Notes under the pieces: generated by a model
The model's database searches: none
Seen by the model: the letters and a program-made list of their open reading frames with translations, nothing else
Told to the model about the DNA's origin: nothing
NCBI GenBank assembly: GCA_963812525.1
Contig: CAWEVL010000010.1
Coordinates: 620,001 to 684,000 of the forward strand
Length of the DNA stretch: 64,000 bases
From: Bog-756 sp963812525
GTDB taxonomy: Bacteria; Actinomycetota; Acidimicrobiia; Acidimicrobiales; RAAP-2
Reading direction: 5' to 3'
Program-made: the position numbers and the translations under genes
In this document: one piece after another, positions 51,264 through 59,253 of the stretch
How positions within the stretch are numbered: position 1 is the first letter of the stretch
Layout: every line of letters begins with the position of its first letter

Positions 51264-52266
51264 TTCCCTGGCCCCGGCACCTCCGCCCGTACGCCCACGG
51301 CAGCGACGTCCCCGAGCGCCACAGGTCGGCGACCGCATCGGCGATCGGCGTGGTGGGAAGCCACTGCAGCGAACTGCGAAGCAGTGAGACGTCGGCCTGC
51401 TGGCCGGGAGCGGTCGTCGGCCGTCGGACACCTGCGTCGGCATCGATCACCTCTCCGGCGAAGCCGGCGGCCGCGGCCAACAGCTCCACCATCGAGCGGC
51501 CGGACATGGCCACCCCACGGCCCACGTTGAGCACGGGGGGAATCTCCTCTTGGGCGGCCGCCCGCACCACCGCATCGGCGACGTCGGCGGCGGCTAGGAA
51601 ATCACGGGCGTCGCCGAGCTGGCCGACGGTCACCCTGTCCGAGTGCACCCGTTGGGCATGCCGGAGGGCACGGTGGGCCGTTCCGGCCAACGAGTCGGCC
51701 GGTGCGCCCGGCCCGACGGCGTCGAAGACCCGGAGCACGCTGGCCCGGATGGCCTGGTGCTCCACTCGGGACGTGATCAGGTCGGTGGCCAGGAGCTTCG
51801 TCGTGGCGAAGTCGCCCACTGGTCGGGCGGCGGCGGTCTCGGCGATGGCCGACCCCGCCGGCTGGTCACCGTACTCCGCCGCCGATCCCAGCTGGATGAG
51901 ACGGCCGGCATCGACACGGGTCAACGCCTCGACCAACGTCACCGCGAAGGCGAGGTCGACCCACTCGTGTCGGCGGGCGGTGTCCGGGGTGGCGCCCACG
52001 GCATTGACGACGACCGCCGGCCGGACGTTACCGAGGATCGCCGCGAGGTCGGCCACGGAGGCCCGGGCGGCGTCGATCTTCCCCCACTGACACGCACTGT
52101 CCGCCGGGGGCCTCGACCAGGGTCCCCCCATCGCCACCAGGTGCGACGCCAGACCACGCCGCTCGATGGCCGTCCGGACCCGGTCCCCCAGGAAGCCGTC
52201 GGCCCCGAACAGGAGGTAGCCGCCCGCGGCGTGGCCTCCGGGGCGGGATCGTGTCGTCGGCATCAT
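51244..52266 (-). CDS. NAD-dependent epimerase/dehydratase-like protein
   Basis: A 340-residue extended-SDR protein. The Rossmann motif is GYLLFGADGFLGDRVRTAIE, then VVVNAVGATPD and LIQLGSAAEYGDQPAGSAIA. The usual YxxxK of the family is replaced by FATTK in ARPVGDFATTKLLATDL, so the catalytic tyrosine is absent and normal epimerase or dehydratase chemistry is doubtful. C-terminal sugar-binding-like segments (NVGRGVAMSGRSMVELLAAA) remain. It starts at ATG 52266 (a second ATG follows immediately). It is convergent with the LuxR-type gene, with a 20-bp overlap of their ends. Confidence 0.8.
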   Translation of the reverse strand: MMPTTRSRPGGHAAGGYLLFGADGFLGDRVRTAIERRGLASHLVAMGGPWSRPPADSACQWGKIDAARASVADLAAILGNVRPAVVVNAVGATPDTARRHEWVDLAFAVTLVEALTRVDAGRLIQLGSAAEYGDQPAGSAIAETAAARPVGDFATTKLLATDLITSRVEHQAIRASVLRVFDAVGPGAPADSLAGTAHRALRHAQRVHSDRVTVGQLGDARDFLAAADVADAVVRAAAQEEIPPVLNVGRGVAMSGRSMVELLAAAAGFAGEVIDADAGVRRPTTAPGQQADVSLLRSSLQWLPTTPIADAVADLWRSGTSLPWAYGRRCRGQGISRARC

Positions 52267-52597
52267 CGCCTACGACGATACGGAGGGCAGGTCGACGTGA
52301 ACACCCCCGACTTTTGACGCGGTAACCCGGGGGGCCGCCGCCGGCCCGCCCGGAGCTCACGGCTCAGGCGTCACGGGCCGGCTGGGTGGCCGGTTGGCGA
52401 CGGGACCACCCGCCGGACGGCAACGCCCGGACGACGCTTGGCCCGGCCTACGGCCCGGGTAGGTCCACCCAAAAACAGGGGGGTCCGGGACCCAGTGCAG
52501 GGTAGTGGTGCGACCGACGGGGGCTTAGCGTGCTGTTGAGCACCACCGGGACGGACCCGGACATCGGAGGCCCGTACGTCGGAAGGAGGGACACCGC
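52267..52597. promoter_or_regulatory. Intergenic region with repeat-protein promoter
   Basis: About 330 bp without a gene between divergent epimerase and repeat-protein genes. I see a TAGCGT -10 candidate at 52526-52531, a small hairpin GTGCT-GTTG-AGCAC just after it in the 5' leader, and GGAAGGAGGG as a strong ribosome site before the ATG at 52598. The rest holds nothing I can identify. Confidence 0.45.
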
Positions 52598-53785
52598 ATG
52601 GCACCACGGCATCGGCTGGCCATGACCGTCGTCGGCGCCGTCGTCCTGACCGGTTCCGTGGTCGCACCGACGCTGCCGCCCTGGGCCCGCGCCGCGGCGG
52701 CGTCCCTGGTCGCTCCCGCATCCGGCCCGGCGGTGACCAGCCCCGTGTCCACCATCTTCGTGGCCGGCGCCCCGGGCAGCTTCACCGTCACCACCGCCGG
52801 CTACCCGGCCCCGTCGCTGGAGGAGACCGGTGACCTGCCCGGCGGGGTCACCTGGACCGACCACGGCAACGGGACGGCCACCCTGGCCGGCAGTCCGGGT
52901 GCCGTGACCACCGAGACCGCCCATCCGATCGCCATCCGGGCCACCAACGGTACCGGCAGCGTCGTCCAGTCGTTCGTGCTCACCGTGGCTCCGGCCCCGA
53001 TCAGCGGCGGCACCATTCCCCCGGTCGGGACGCCTCCGACCGCCACCGGCCACGCGTCCTCCTCGGCGTCGTCCGGTGGCGGTCGGCTGGCTTCCACCGG
53101 GGACGGCCGGGGCTACTGGATCGTCGCCTCCGATGGCTCCGTGGCCCCCTACGGGACCGCGGTGAGCTACGGGTCGATGGCCGGCCACCCCCTCAACCGT
53201 CCCGTCGTCGGCATGGCCGCCACCCGGGACGGCCTCGGCTACTGGCTGGTGGCCTCCGACGGTGGGGTGTTCAGCTTCGGTGACGCCCCCTTCGACGGCT
53301 CCACCGGCAATCTCCGGCTCAACCAGCCCATCGTGGGCATCACCGGCACCCCGGACGGGAAGGGCTACTGGCTGGTCGCCTCCGATGGTGGGGTGTTCAG
53401 CTTCGGCGACGCCCCCTTCGACGGCTCCACCGGCAATCTCCGGCTCAACCGGCCCATCGTGGGCATGGCCTCCACACCCGACGGGACCGGCTACTGGCTG
53501 GTGGCCTCGGACGGTGGGGTGTTCGGGTTCGGCGCAGCCCAGTTCCACGGGTCCACCGGGAGTCTCACGCTGCGCCGGCCGGTCATGGGCATGGCCGTCG
53601 ACCGGACCGGCGGCGGTTACTGGTTGGTGGCCTCGGACGGAGGGATCTTCGCCTTCGGGGATGCGGGGTTCTACGGATCGGAGGGGAGCGCCGGGCGCAC
53701 CGCGGTGGGGCTGATCACCTCACCGGGTGGCCCGGGGTACGCCGTCGTCGACACGGACGGCACCCGCGACAACTTCGGGTGGTGA
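52598..53785 (+). CDS. Secreted Ig-like/GYWLVASDGG-repeat protein
   Basis: A 395-residue exported protein. A signal peptide (LAMTVVGAVVLTGSVVAPTL) precedes a putative Ig-like domain with PGSFTVTTAGYPAPSLEETG and NGTATLAGSPG, an Ala/Ser/Gly linker, then five 42-residue repeats and a partial sixth. Each repeat follows GYWLVASDGGVFSFGDAPFD with GSTGNLRLN and PIVGMA. The repeats probably fold as beta-propeller-like or related beta units and may bind carbohydrate or protein at the cell surface; the function is unknown. Such repeats are frequent in Acidimicrobiia. A strong hairpin terminator follows. GGAAGGAGGG fixes the start. Confidence 0.9.
   Translation: MAPRHRLAMTVVGAVVLTGSVVAPTLPPWARAAAASLVAPASGPAVTSPVSTIFVAGAPGSFTVTTAGYPAPSLEETGDLPGGVTWTDHGNGTATLAGSPGAVTTETAHPIAIRATNGTGSVVQSFVLTVAPAPISGGTIPPVGTPPTATGHASSSASSGGGRLASTGDGRGYWIVASDGSVAPYGTAVSYGSMAGHPLNRPVVGMAATRDGLGYWLVASDGGVFSFGDAPFDGSTGNLRLNQPIVGITGTPDGKGYWLVASDGGVFSFGDAPFDGSTGNLRLNRPIVGMASTPDGTGYWLVASDGGVFGFGAAQFHGSTGSLTLRRPVMGMAVDRTGGGYWLVASDGGIFAFGDAGFYGSEGSAGRTAVGLITSPGGPGYAVVDTDGTRDNFGW
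53102..53785 (+). repeat. In-gene tandem repeat, 126-nt unit
   Basis: Units start at 53102, 53228, 53354, 53480 and 53606, with a partial unit after 53725. Units 2 and 3 are almost identical at DNA level for about 60 nt in their middle, which points to a recent duplication or gene conversion; units 1, 4 and 5 are more divergent. Confidence 0.9.
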
Positions 53786-53796
53786 TGGGGCAGGGA

Positions 53797-53826
53797 GGGT
53801 GCGGACCTCGGGGGGCGTCCGCACCC
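53797..53826 (+). terminator. Terminator after repeat-protein gene
   Basis: GGGTGCGGAC and its exact complement with a 10-nt loop, 12 nt after the stop, followed by TT. Confidence 0.75.
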
Positions 53827-53843
53827 TTCGACCACCCGGACAG

Positions 53844-53885
53844 GTGGCCCCCGGTTCGGCACGCGGTGCCCGGACCGGGGGCCAC
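53844..53885 (+). terminator. Second large hairpin with stacked inner stem
   Basis: A 12-bp perfect outer stem, GTGGCCCCCGGT with its complement, encloses an inner GGCAC-GCG-GTGCC stem. It lies between the first terminator and the TAGCCT -10 box (53902-53907) of the small SFPASDPP gene. It may be a back-up terminator or a structured RNA. Confidence 0.5.
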
Positions 53886-53937
53886 TCCCGCGTCCTCCCG
53901 GTAGCCTGGGCGCGGGGCCAGAACCCGAGGAGGTGTG

Positions 53938-54174
53938 ATGGAGCAGGGCACGAAGCCGTCGGGCGGCGCTCGGCCCGGGCCGTCCGTCGAGGACCTCCTG
54001 ATCGACGAGCGGGGGGAGGAGTCCTTCCCGGCCAGCGACCCGCCGGTCGGCTGGGCCGGCGAGGACCCCCGGGACCTGCTCGACGGGTCCGTGGGTGACG
54101 GGCCGCCCGGCCCTCAGGAGAGCGACTCGTCCAGCTCCCCGAGCGAACGGATGAGCTCGAGGTTGGCCGAGTAG
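53938..54174 (+). CDS. Small acidic SFPASDPP-motif protein (78 aa)
   Basis: From the ATG at 53938, with AGGAGG upstream, this gives MEQGTKPSGGARPGPSVEDL, then DERGEESFPASDPPVGWAGE. The ESFPASDPP-x-x-W core is a recurrent motif of small, acidic, probably disordered proteins in many proteobacteria and actinobacteria, whose function I do not know. Only the core is conserved; the last 30 residues, rich in Ser and Gly, overlap the convergent TPP enzyme gene by 61 bp. A TAGCCT -10 candidate lies at 53902-53907. The reading frame is confirmed by the conserved motif rather than by length. Confidence 0.72.
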   Translation: MEQGTKPSGGARPGPSVEDLLIDERGEESFPASDPPVGWAGEDPRDLLDGSVGDGPPGPQESDSSSSPSERMSSRLAE

Positions 54175-55775
54175 TCGACCGGGCAGGCGATCACCGTGAC
54201 GGTGTCGACGGCCATCGCCGACCGGAGGGTGGGCAGCAGCTCCTCGGCCCGGGTGATCCGGCGGCCCACCGCGCCGAAGCTCTCGGCGTAGGCCACGAAG
54301 TCGGGGTTGCCGAAGGTGGTGTCCACGTCGTGGCCCAGCTCGAGGTCCATCTTCCAACTGATCAGCCCGTAGGCGTCGTCCACCCAAATGAGGATGACCA
54401 TGGCGATCCGCTCCCGCAGGGCCGTCTCGATCTCCTGGCTGTTCATGAGGAAGGCACCGTCGCCCGTCGCCACCAGCACCCGGGCCTCGGGCCGGGCGAT
54501 CTTGGCCCCGATGGCCCCGGGCACCGTCCAGGCCATGGTGGACAGACCGTTGGAGATCAGGCAGGTGTTGGGGGCGTAGGTGGGGTAGAGCCGGGCCATC
54601 CACATCTTGAGGGCCCCGGTGTCGACCAGCACGATGTCCTCGCGGTCCAGGGCCGCCCGGGTGTCGGCCACGATCCGGGCCGGGGCCAGGGGGAAGCGGT
54701 CGTCGGTCCGACCCCGTTCCATCTCCTCGGCCAACAGGCTGCGGATGCTCAACTCACCGGCCGGTGGGTCGAAGCGCCGGTCGACCGCCTGGCCCAGCGC
54801 GTCGAGGCTGGCCCCGATGTCGGCCTGCAGGCCCACCGACACGTTGTAGTACCGGTCCACCTCGGCCGGGAACCGGTGGAGGTGGAGGATCTCCTTGTCC
54901 CCCCGCGGATTGATGCGCACCGGATCGAACTCCTGCAGCTCGTAGCCGACGGTGACCACCACGTCGGCCCGGTCGAAGCCGAAGTTGACGTAGTCGTGAC
55001 GCATGAACCCGATGGCCCCGAGGGCCAGGGGGTCGTCGTCCGGGAAGACGCCCTTACCGTGGAACGTCGTGGCCACCGGCACCCCCAGCTTCTCGGCGAA
55101 GCGGCGGAGGGCGGGACCGGCACCGGCCCGGGCGGCGCCGTGGCCGGCCAGCACCACCGGGTGGGCGGCCCGCCCGAGGATGGCGGCGGCCCGGGCCACC
55201 TGGTCCCGGGACGGCTCATCGGGTCGCGGGACGTTGACCGGGAGGGGACGGGCATCCACCGGCGCCACCGACGTCTCCACGTCCTCGGGTACGGCCAGAT
55301 AGACGGCTCCGGGCCGCTCCGTCTGGGCCAGCTTGAACGCCTTGCGGACCATCTCGGGCGCCGCCCCCGGGGTGGCCATCAACGCCGACCACTTGGTGAC
55401 CGGGGCGAACATCGACACCAGGTCCACGCCCTGGTGGGACTCCTTGTAGCTGCGGTCCATGCCCACCTGGGCACTGAGGGCCACCAGGGGTGTGGAGTTG
55501 GTGGTGGCGTCGGCCACGCCGAGCAGGAGGTTGATGGCCCCGGGGCCGAGGGTGGCCGAGCACACCCCGGCCCGGCCGGTGAGGCGGCCGTAGGTCTCGG
55601 CCATGAAGGAGGCGGCCTGCTCGTGGCGGACCAGGACGTAGCGGATGGGCGAACGGGACAGGGCCTCGACCAGGTGGATGTTCTCCTCGCCGGGGATCCC
55701 GAAGACATGGGTCACCCCTTCGACCTCGAGACAGTGCACGATGAGCTCGGCCACGCTGGGCTGGGGCCCGGTCAT
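54114..55775 (-). CDS. Acetolactate synthase-like TPP enzyme
   Basis: A 553-residue thiamine-diphosphate enzyme of the acetolactate synthase/pyruvate oxidase type. The N-terminal domain has HVFGIPGEENIHLVEALSRS and VLVRHEQAASFMAETYGRLT with the catalytic glutamate. The middle domain is VLAGHGAARAGAGPALRRFA, and the TPP motif is LVATGDGAFLMNSQEIETAL followed by ILIWVDDAYGL. The residue that normally ends the TPP/Mg motif is Asn; here it is Asp (VDDAYG). It probably condenses pyruvate, perhaps catabolically, since no small regulatory subunit or ilvC is nearby. It starts at ATG 55775 and lies downstream of a MarR gene on the same strand. Confidence 0.87.
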   Translation of the reverse strand: MTGPQPSVAELIVHCLEVEGVTHVFGIPGEENIHLVEALSRSPIRYVLVRHEQAASFMAETYGRLTGRAGVCSATLGPGAINLLLGVADATTNSTPLVALSAQVGMDRSYKESHQGVDLVSMFAPVTKWSALMATPGAAPEMVRKAFKLAQTERPGAVYLAVPEDVETSVAPVDARPLPVNVPRPDEPSRDQVARAAAILGRAAHPVVLAGHGAARAGAGPALRRFAEKLGVPVATTFHGKGVFPDDDPLALGAIGFMRHDYVNFGFDRADVVVTVGYELQEFDPVRINPRGDKEILHLHRFPAEVDRYYNVSVGLQADIGASLDALGQAVDRRFDPPAGELSIRSLLAEEMERGRTDDRFPLAPARIVADTRAALDREDIVLVDTGALKMWMARLYPTYAPNTCLISNGLSTMAWTVPGAIGAKIARPEARVLVATGDGAFLMNSQEIETALRERIAMVILIWVDDAYGLISWKMDLELGHDVDTTFGNPDFVAYAESFGAVGRRITRAEELLPTLRSAMAVDTVTVIACPVDYSANLELIRSLGELDESLS

Positions 55776-55870
55776 GGCCCTGACACTACGGGACGGGCCA
55801 CCCGCCGGGACCCCCGACCGCGGTGGTACGCGGGGGACGGTCTCAGCCGGCCGTGGTCATCGGGACGGGC

Positions 55871-56359
55871 TCAGGGCTCGTCCCGGCCGGCCTGCAGCAG
55901 GTCGCTCAGCCGCTCGAGGACCGGGATGGCCCGCCGGACCACCCGCTGCTCCCCGTCGCTCAGCTCGGCCATGGCGCCCCGCAGGGCCTCGGTGTAGCGG
56001 GCCCGGAGCCCGTGGAGGAGGGCCCCGCCCTCCGGGCTCAGCTGCACCAGGCTGGCCCGGCCGTCGTGGGGGTCGGGCACCCGATCGATGAGCTGCCGGT
56101 CGGCCAGGCTGTCGATGACCCGGCTCATGGTGGCCGCCGTCGTCCCCTCCAGCTCGGCCAGGGACCCGAGCCGCACCGGGCCGAACTGCTCGATCCGGGA
56201 GAGGGCCGACGACTGGGACGGGGTGATGTCCGACCCGGACCGGGTGCGGAGCTGTCGCTGGATCCGGAGCAGGGCCACCCGGAGGTCGGAGGCCTCCTCG
56301 ACCGCTTCCATCCCCTGGTCCCGTTCGATCGTCGTCCTCACCACTCCCCCTTGTACCAT
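55871..56359 (-). CDS. MarR-family regulator of the MFS efflux gene
   Basis: A 162-residue MarR protein: LRVALLRIQRQLRTRSGSDI, TPSQSSALSRIEQFGPVRLG, then TTAATMSRVIDSLADRQLID and RVPDPHDGRASLVQLSPEGG. It is divergent from a DHA2-type efflux pump gene, the usual arrangement for drug-responsive MarR repressors. The ATG at 56359 follows a TATACT -10 box (56374-56379, minus) by 14 nt; the GTG at 56341 with AAGGGG upstream is an alternative start. An ATAGTT...AACTAT repeat at 56377-56398 in the shared promoter is the likely operator. It may also control the downstream TPP enzyme. Confidence 0.93.
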   Translation of the reverse strand: MVQGGVVRTTIERDQGMEAVEEASDLRVALLRIQRQLRTRSGSDITPSQSSALSRIEQFGPVRLGSLAELEGTTAATMSRVIDSLADRQLIDRVPDPHDGRASLVQLSPEGGALLHGLRARYTEALRGAMAELSDGEQRVVRRAIPVLERLSDLLQAGRDEP

Positions 56360-56376
56360 CGCCGCTCACAACCAGT

Positions 56377-56398
56377 ATAGTTAGTTAAACACAACTAT
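56377..56398. promoter_or_regulatory. MarR operator candidate
   Basis: ATAGTT and AACTAT separated by 10 nt in an AT-rich stretch that overlaps the -10 box of the MarR gene and precedes the MFS gene. Half-sites are 6 bp; the centre is not symmetric. Confidence 0.55.
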
Positions 56399-56453
56399 CT
56401 ATCCGCCCTCCCCCCGTGCGCCGGCGCCCGGGCCGGGGCCCGCAGGAGACCGG

Positions 56454-58247
56454 ATGCCCGGACAGGTCGAGTCCAAGAACTACAAGTGGGTGGCCCTGAC
56501 CAACACCACCATCGGCACGCTGATGGTGACCATCAACGCCTCGATCCTCCTCATCGCCCTGCCCGACATCTTCCGGGGCATCGGGCTCAACCCCCTCTCC
56601 CCCGGCAACACCTCGTACTTCCTGTGGATCCTGATGGGCTTCCTGCTGGTGACCTCGGTGCTGGTGGTGAGCTTCGGGCGGGTCGGCGACATCTTCGGGC
56701 GGGTGAAGATGTACACCCTGGGCTTCGCCATCTTCACCGTCTTCTCGATCCTCCTGTCGGTGACCTGGATGACCGGACCGGACGCCGCCCTGTGGATCAT
56801 CGTCATGCGGGTGGGCCAGGGCGTGGGCGGTGCCTTCATCTTCGCCAACTCCATGGCCATCATCACCGACGCCTTTCCCGCCGGTGAGCGGGGCTTCGCC
56901 ATCGGCGTCCAGGGGGTGGCCGCCATCGGCGGCTCCTTCATCGGCCTGTTGCTGGGCGGCCTGCTGGCCCCCGTCGAGTGGCGCCTGGTCTTCCTGGTGT
57001 CGGTGCCCTTCGGTGTGTTCTCCACCCTGTGGGCCTATTTCCGGCTCCACGACAACGGCGTGCGGACCAAGGCCAGCATCGACTGGATCGGCAACATCGC
57101 CTTCGCCGTCGGGCTGGTGGCCCTGCTGACCGGCATCGTCTACGGGCTCCAGCCCTACGGGGGCCACACCATGGGGTGGACCAGCCCCTTCGTCCTCGCC
57201 TGCCTGGTCGGCGGCGCGGCGGTCCTCGCCGGGTTCGTCGTCATCGAGCACCACGTGGACGACCCCATGTTCCAGCTCCACCTGTTCCGCTCCCGGGCCT
57301 TCACCATGGGCAACCTGGCCGGCCTGCTGGCCGCCCTGGCCCGGGGTGGACTGCAGTTCATGCTGATCATCTGGCTGCAGGGGATCTGGCTCCCCCTCCA
57401 CGGCTACAGCTTCGAGCAGACACCCCTGTGGGCCGGGATCTACATGGTCCCGTTGACCGTGGGCTTCTTCATCTCGGGGCCCCTGTCCGGGCGGCTGGCC
57501 GACCGGTACGGCCCCCGCCCCTTCGCCACGGCCGGCCTGGTGCTCACCGGGATCAGCCTGCTCGGCCTCCAGGCCCTGCCCATGAACTTCCCCTACCCGC
57601 TCTTCGCCCTCATGCTGCTCCTCTTCGGCCTCTCGCTCGGCATGTTCGCCGCCCCCAACACGAGCGCCGTCATGAACAGCCTCCCGGCCGACCAGCGGGG
57701 AGCGGGGGGCGGCATGCTCAACACCTTCCAGAACTCGGCCAGCGTCCTGTCCATCGGGTTCTTCTTCACCCTCATCACCCTGGGCCTGGCCTCCGCCCTC
57801 CCCCACGCGCTGTTCTCCGGACTCACCGCCCAGGGGGTGCCGACCGAGGCGGCCCGGTCCATCTCCCACCTGTCCCCCATCGGCAGCCTGTTCGCCGCCT
57901 TCCTCGGGATCAACCCCATCCATGAACTGCTGGGCGCCCACCTGCTGGCCCAGCCCGGGGTGCACGCCACCTACCTGACCGGCAAGAGCTTCTTCCCCAA
58001 CCTCATCGCCGGCCCCTTCGGCCGGGGCCTGCGCCTGGCCTTCGTGATGGCCGCCGTGATGTGCTTCCTCGGCGCGGTGTTCTCCTGGCTCCGGGGGCCC
58101 GGCCGGACCGTGCCGATGCACTCGGTGGCCGAGGAGGCCGAGGAGGGCCTGGCCGGGGTGGGCGACGTGGCCATGGTCGAGGTCGGGGCGGGCTCGATCG
58201 GGGCCTACCTGGAGCCGGAGCCTTCCACCCGGGCCACGGTTCCCTGA
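56454..58247 (+). CDS. DHA2-family (14-TM) MFS efflux transporter
   Basis: A 597-residue major facilitator protein of the EmrB/QacA group, which exports drugs or metabolites by proton antiport. The first helix has TLMVTINASILLIALPDIFR, motif A is FGRVGDIFGRVKMY, and motif C-like VGQGVGGAFIFANSMAIITD follows. About 14 hydrophobic segments are visible, with a hydrophilic C-terminal tail rich in Glu. AGGAGACC before the ATG at 56454 supports the start. It is divergent from a MarR repressor over a candidate operator, so substrate-induced expression is expected. The substrate is unknown. Confidence 0.93.
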   Translation: MPGQVESKNYKWVALTNTTIGTLMVTINASILLIALPDIFRGIGLNPLSPGNTSYFLWILMGFLLVTSVLVVSFGRVGDIFGRVKMYTLGFAIFTVFSILLSVTWMTGPDAALWIIVMRVGQGVGGAFIFANSMAIITDAFPAGERGFAIGVQGVAAIGGSFIGLLLGGLLAPVEWRLVFLVSVPFGVFSTLWAYFRLHDNGVRTKASIDWIGNIAFAVGLVALLTGIVYGLQPYGGHTMGWTSPFVLACLVGGAAVLAGFVVIEHHVDDPMFQLHLFRSRAFTMGNLAGLLAALARGGLQFMLIIWLQGIWLPLHGYSFEQTPLWAGIYMVPLTVGFFISGPLSGRLADRYGPRPFATAGLVLTGISLLGLQALPMNFPYPLFALMLLLFGLSLGMFAAPNTSAVMNSLPADQRGAGGGMLNTFQNSASVLSIGFFFTLITLGLASALPHALFSGLTAQGVPTEAARSISHLSPIGSLFAAFLGINPIHELLGAHLLAQPGVHATYLTGKSFFPNLIAGPFGRGLRLAFVMAAVMCFLGAVFSWLRGPGRTVPMHSVAEEAEEGLAGVGDVAMVEVGAGSIGAYLEPEPSTRATVP

Positions 58248-58262
58248 CCCGACGGACCCGAC

Positions 58263-59126
58263 CTACGACGGCACGTAGTCGAAGGTGTCCGGGTCGGGCC
58301 CGGTCCGCTGGTCGCGGTTGAGCCCGGTGACGGCGGCCATGGCCGCGTCGTCCAGTTCGAAGTCGAACAGCTCGAAGTTCTCCCGCATCCGGGACGGGCG
58401 CACCGACTTGGGGAAGACGATGTCACCGCGCTGGAGGTGCCACCGCAGCACCACCTGGGCCGGGGTACGACCGACCGATCCGGCCACCGAGGCGATGACC
58501 GGATCGCCGAGCACCAGACCCTGGGCGATGGGTGACCAGGCCTCGGTGGCGATGCCGTGGTCACGGTGGTAGCGACGGAGGGCGTCCTGGGTCAGGTAGG
58601 GATGGAGCTCGATCTGGTTGACCGAGGGCACCATGTCCGTCTCGTCGGCCAGCCGGTCGAGATGGTGGGGCTGGAAGTTGGACACCCCGACGGACCGGGC
58701 CCGGCCGTCACGCTGGAACTCGGCCAGGGTCTGCCAGGTGGAGACGAAGTCCCCGTCGTAGAGGGTGGGGAGCGGCCAGTGGACGAGGAAGAGGTCGAGG
58801 TACTCGAAGCCCAGGGCCGAAAGGGTCCGGTCGAAGGCCCGTCGGGCGTCGTCGGGCCGGTGGAACCCGTTGTTGAGTTTGCTGGTCACGAACACCTCCG
58901 ACCGGTCGATCCCGGTGCGGGCCACGGCCTCGCCCACCTCTCGCTCGTTGCCGTACATCTGGGCGGTGTCGATGTGCCGGTAGCCGATCTCGAGGGCCTG
59001 GGTGGTGGCCTCCACCGTGGCGGCCGGCGGGACCTGGAAGACGCCGAAGCCCAGCTGGGGGAGGGTGTGACCGTCGTTGAGGGTGAGGGCGGGGACCGAC
59101 TCCGGTGCGCTGGGCGACGGGCTCAT
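58263..59126 (-). CDS. Aldo/keto reductase
   Basis: A 287-residue NADPH-dependent aldo/keto reductase of the 2,5-diketogluconate-reductase-like group. The (beta/alpha)8 motifs are complete: PQLGFGVFQVPPAATVEATT, GYRHIDTAQMYGNEREVGEA with Asp and Tyr of the tetrad, VTSKLNN with Lys, FLVHWPLP with His, and the cofactor-binding IVFPKSVRPSRMRENFELF. It reduces aldehydes and ketones, often toxic carbonyls. GAGGAG before the ATG at 59126 fixes the start. It is convergent with the MFS gene and divergent from a membrane-protein gene. Confidence 0.94.
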   Translation of the reverse strand: MSPSPSAPESVPALTLNDGHTLPQLGFGVFQVPPAATVEATTQALEIGYRHIDTAQMYGNEREVGEAVARTGIDRSEVFVTSKLNNGFHRPDDARRAFDRTLSALGFEYLDLFLVHWPLPTLYDGDFVSTWQTLAEFQRDGRARSVGVSNFQPHHLDRLADETDMVPSVNQIELHPYLTQDALRRYHRDHGIATEAWSPIAQGLVLGDPVIASVAGSVGRTPAQVVLRWHLQRGDIVFPKSVRPSRMRENFELFDFELDDAAMAAVTGLNRDQRTGPDPDTFDYVPS

Positions 59127-59253
59127 GGTGGCGGCTCCTCGTGAGGGTGGTCCCGGTGGTGGTGGGGGTCGGCGACGGGGGTCCCCAGTATCGCCTGCGG
59201 ACCCGGGGACCGCATGCCTGACGGGCGTCGGCGAGATGAGCGAGGATGGCCCG

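Noticed and set aside
52598..53785. CRISPR array or mobile repeat
   Set aside because: The 126-nt periodicity is within an open frame and encodes a 42-residue protein repeat; there are no spacers.
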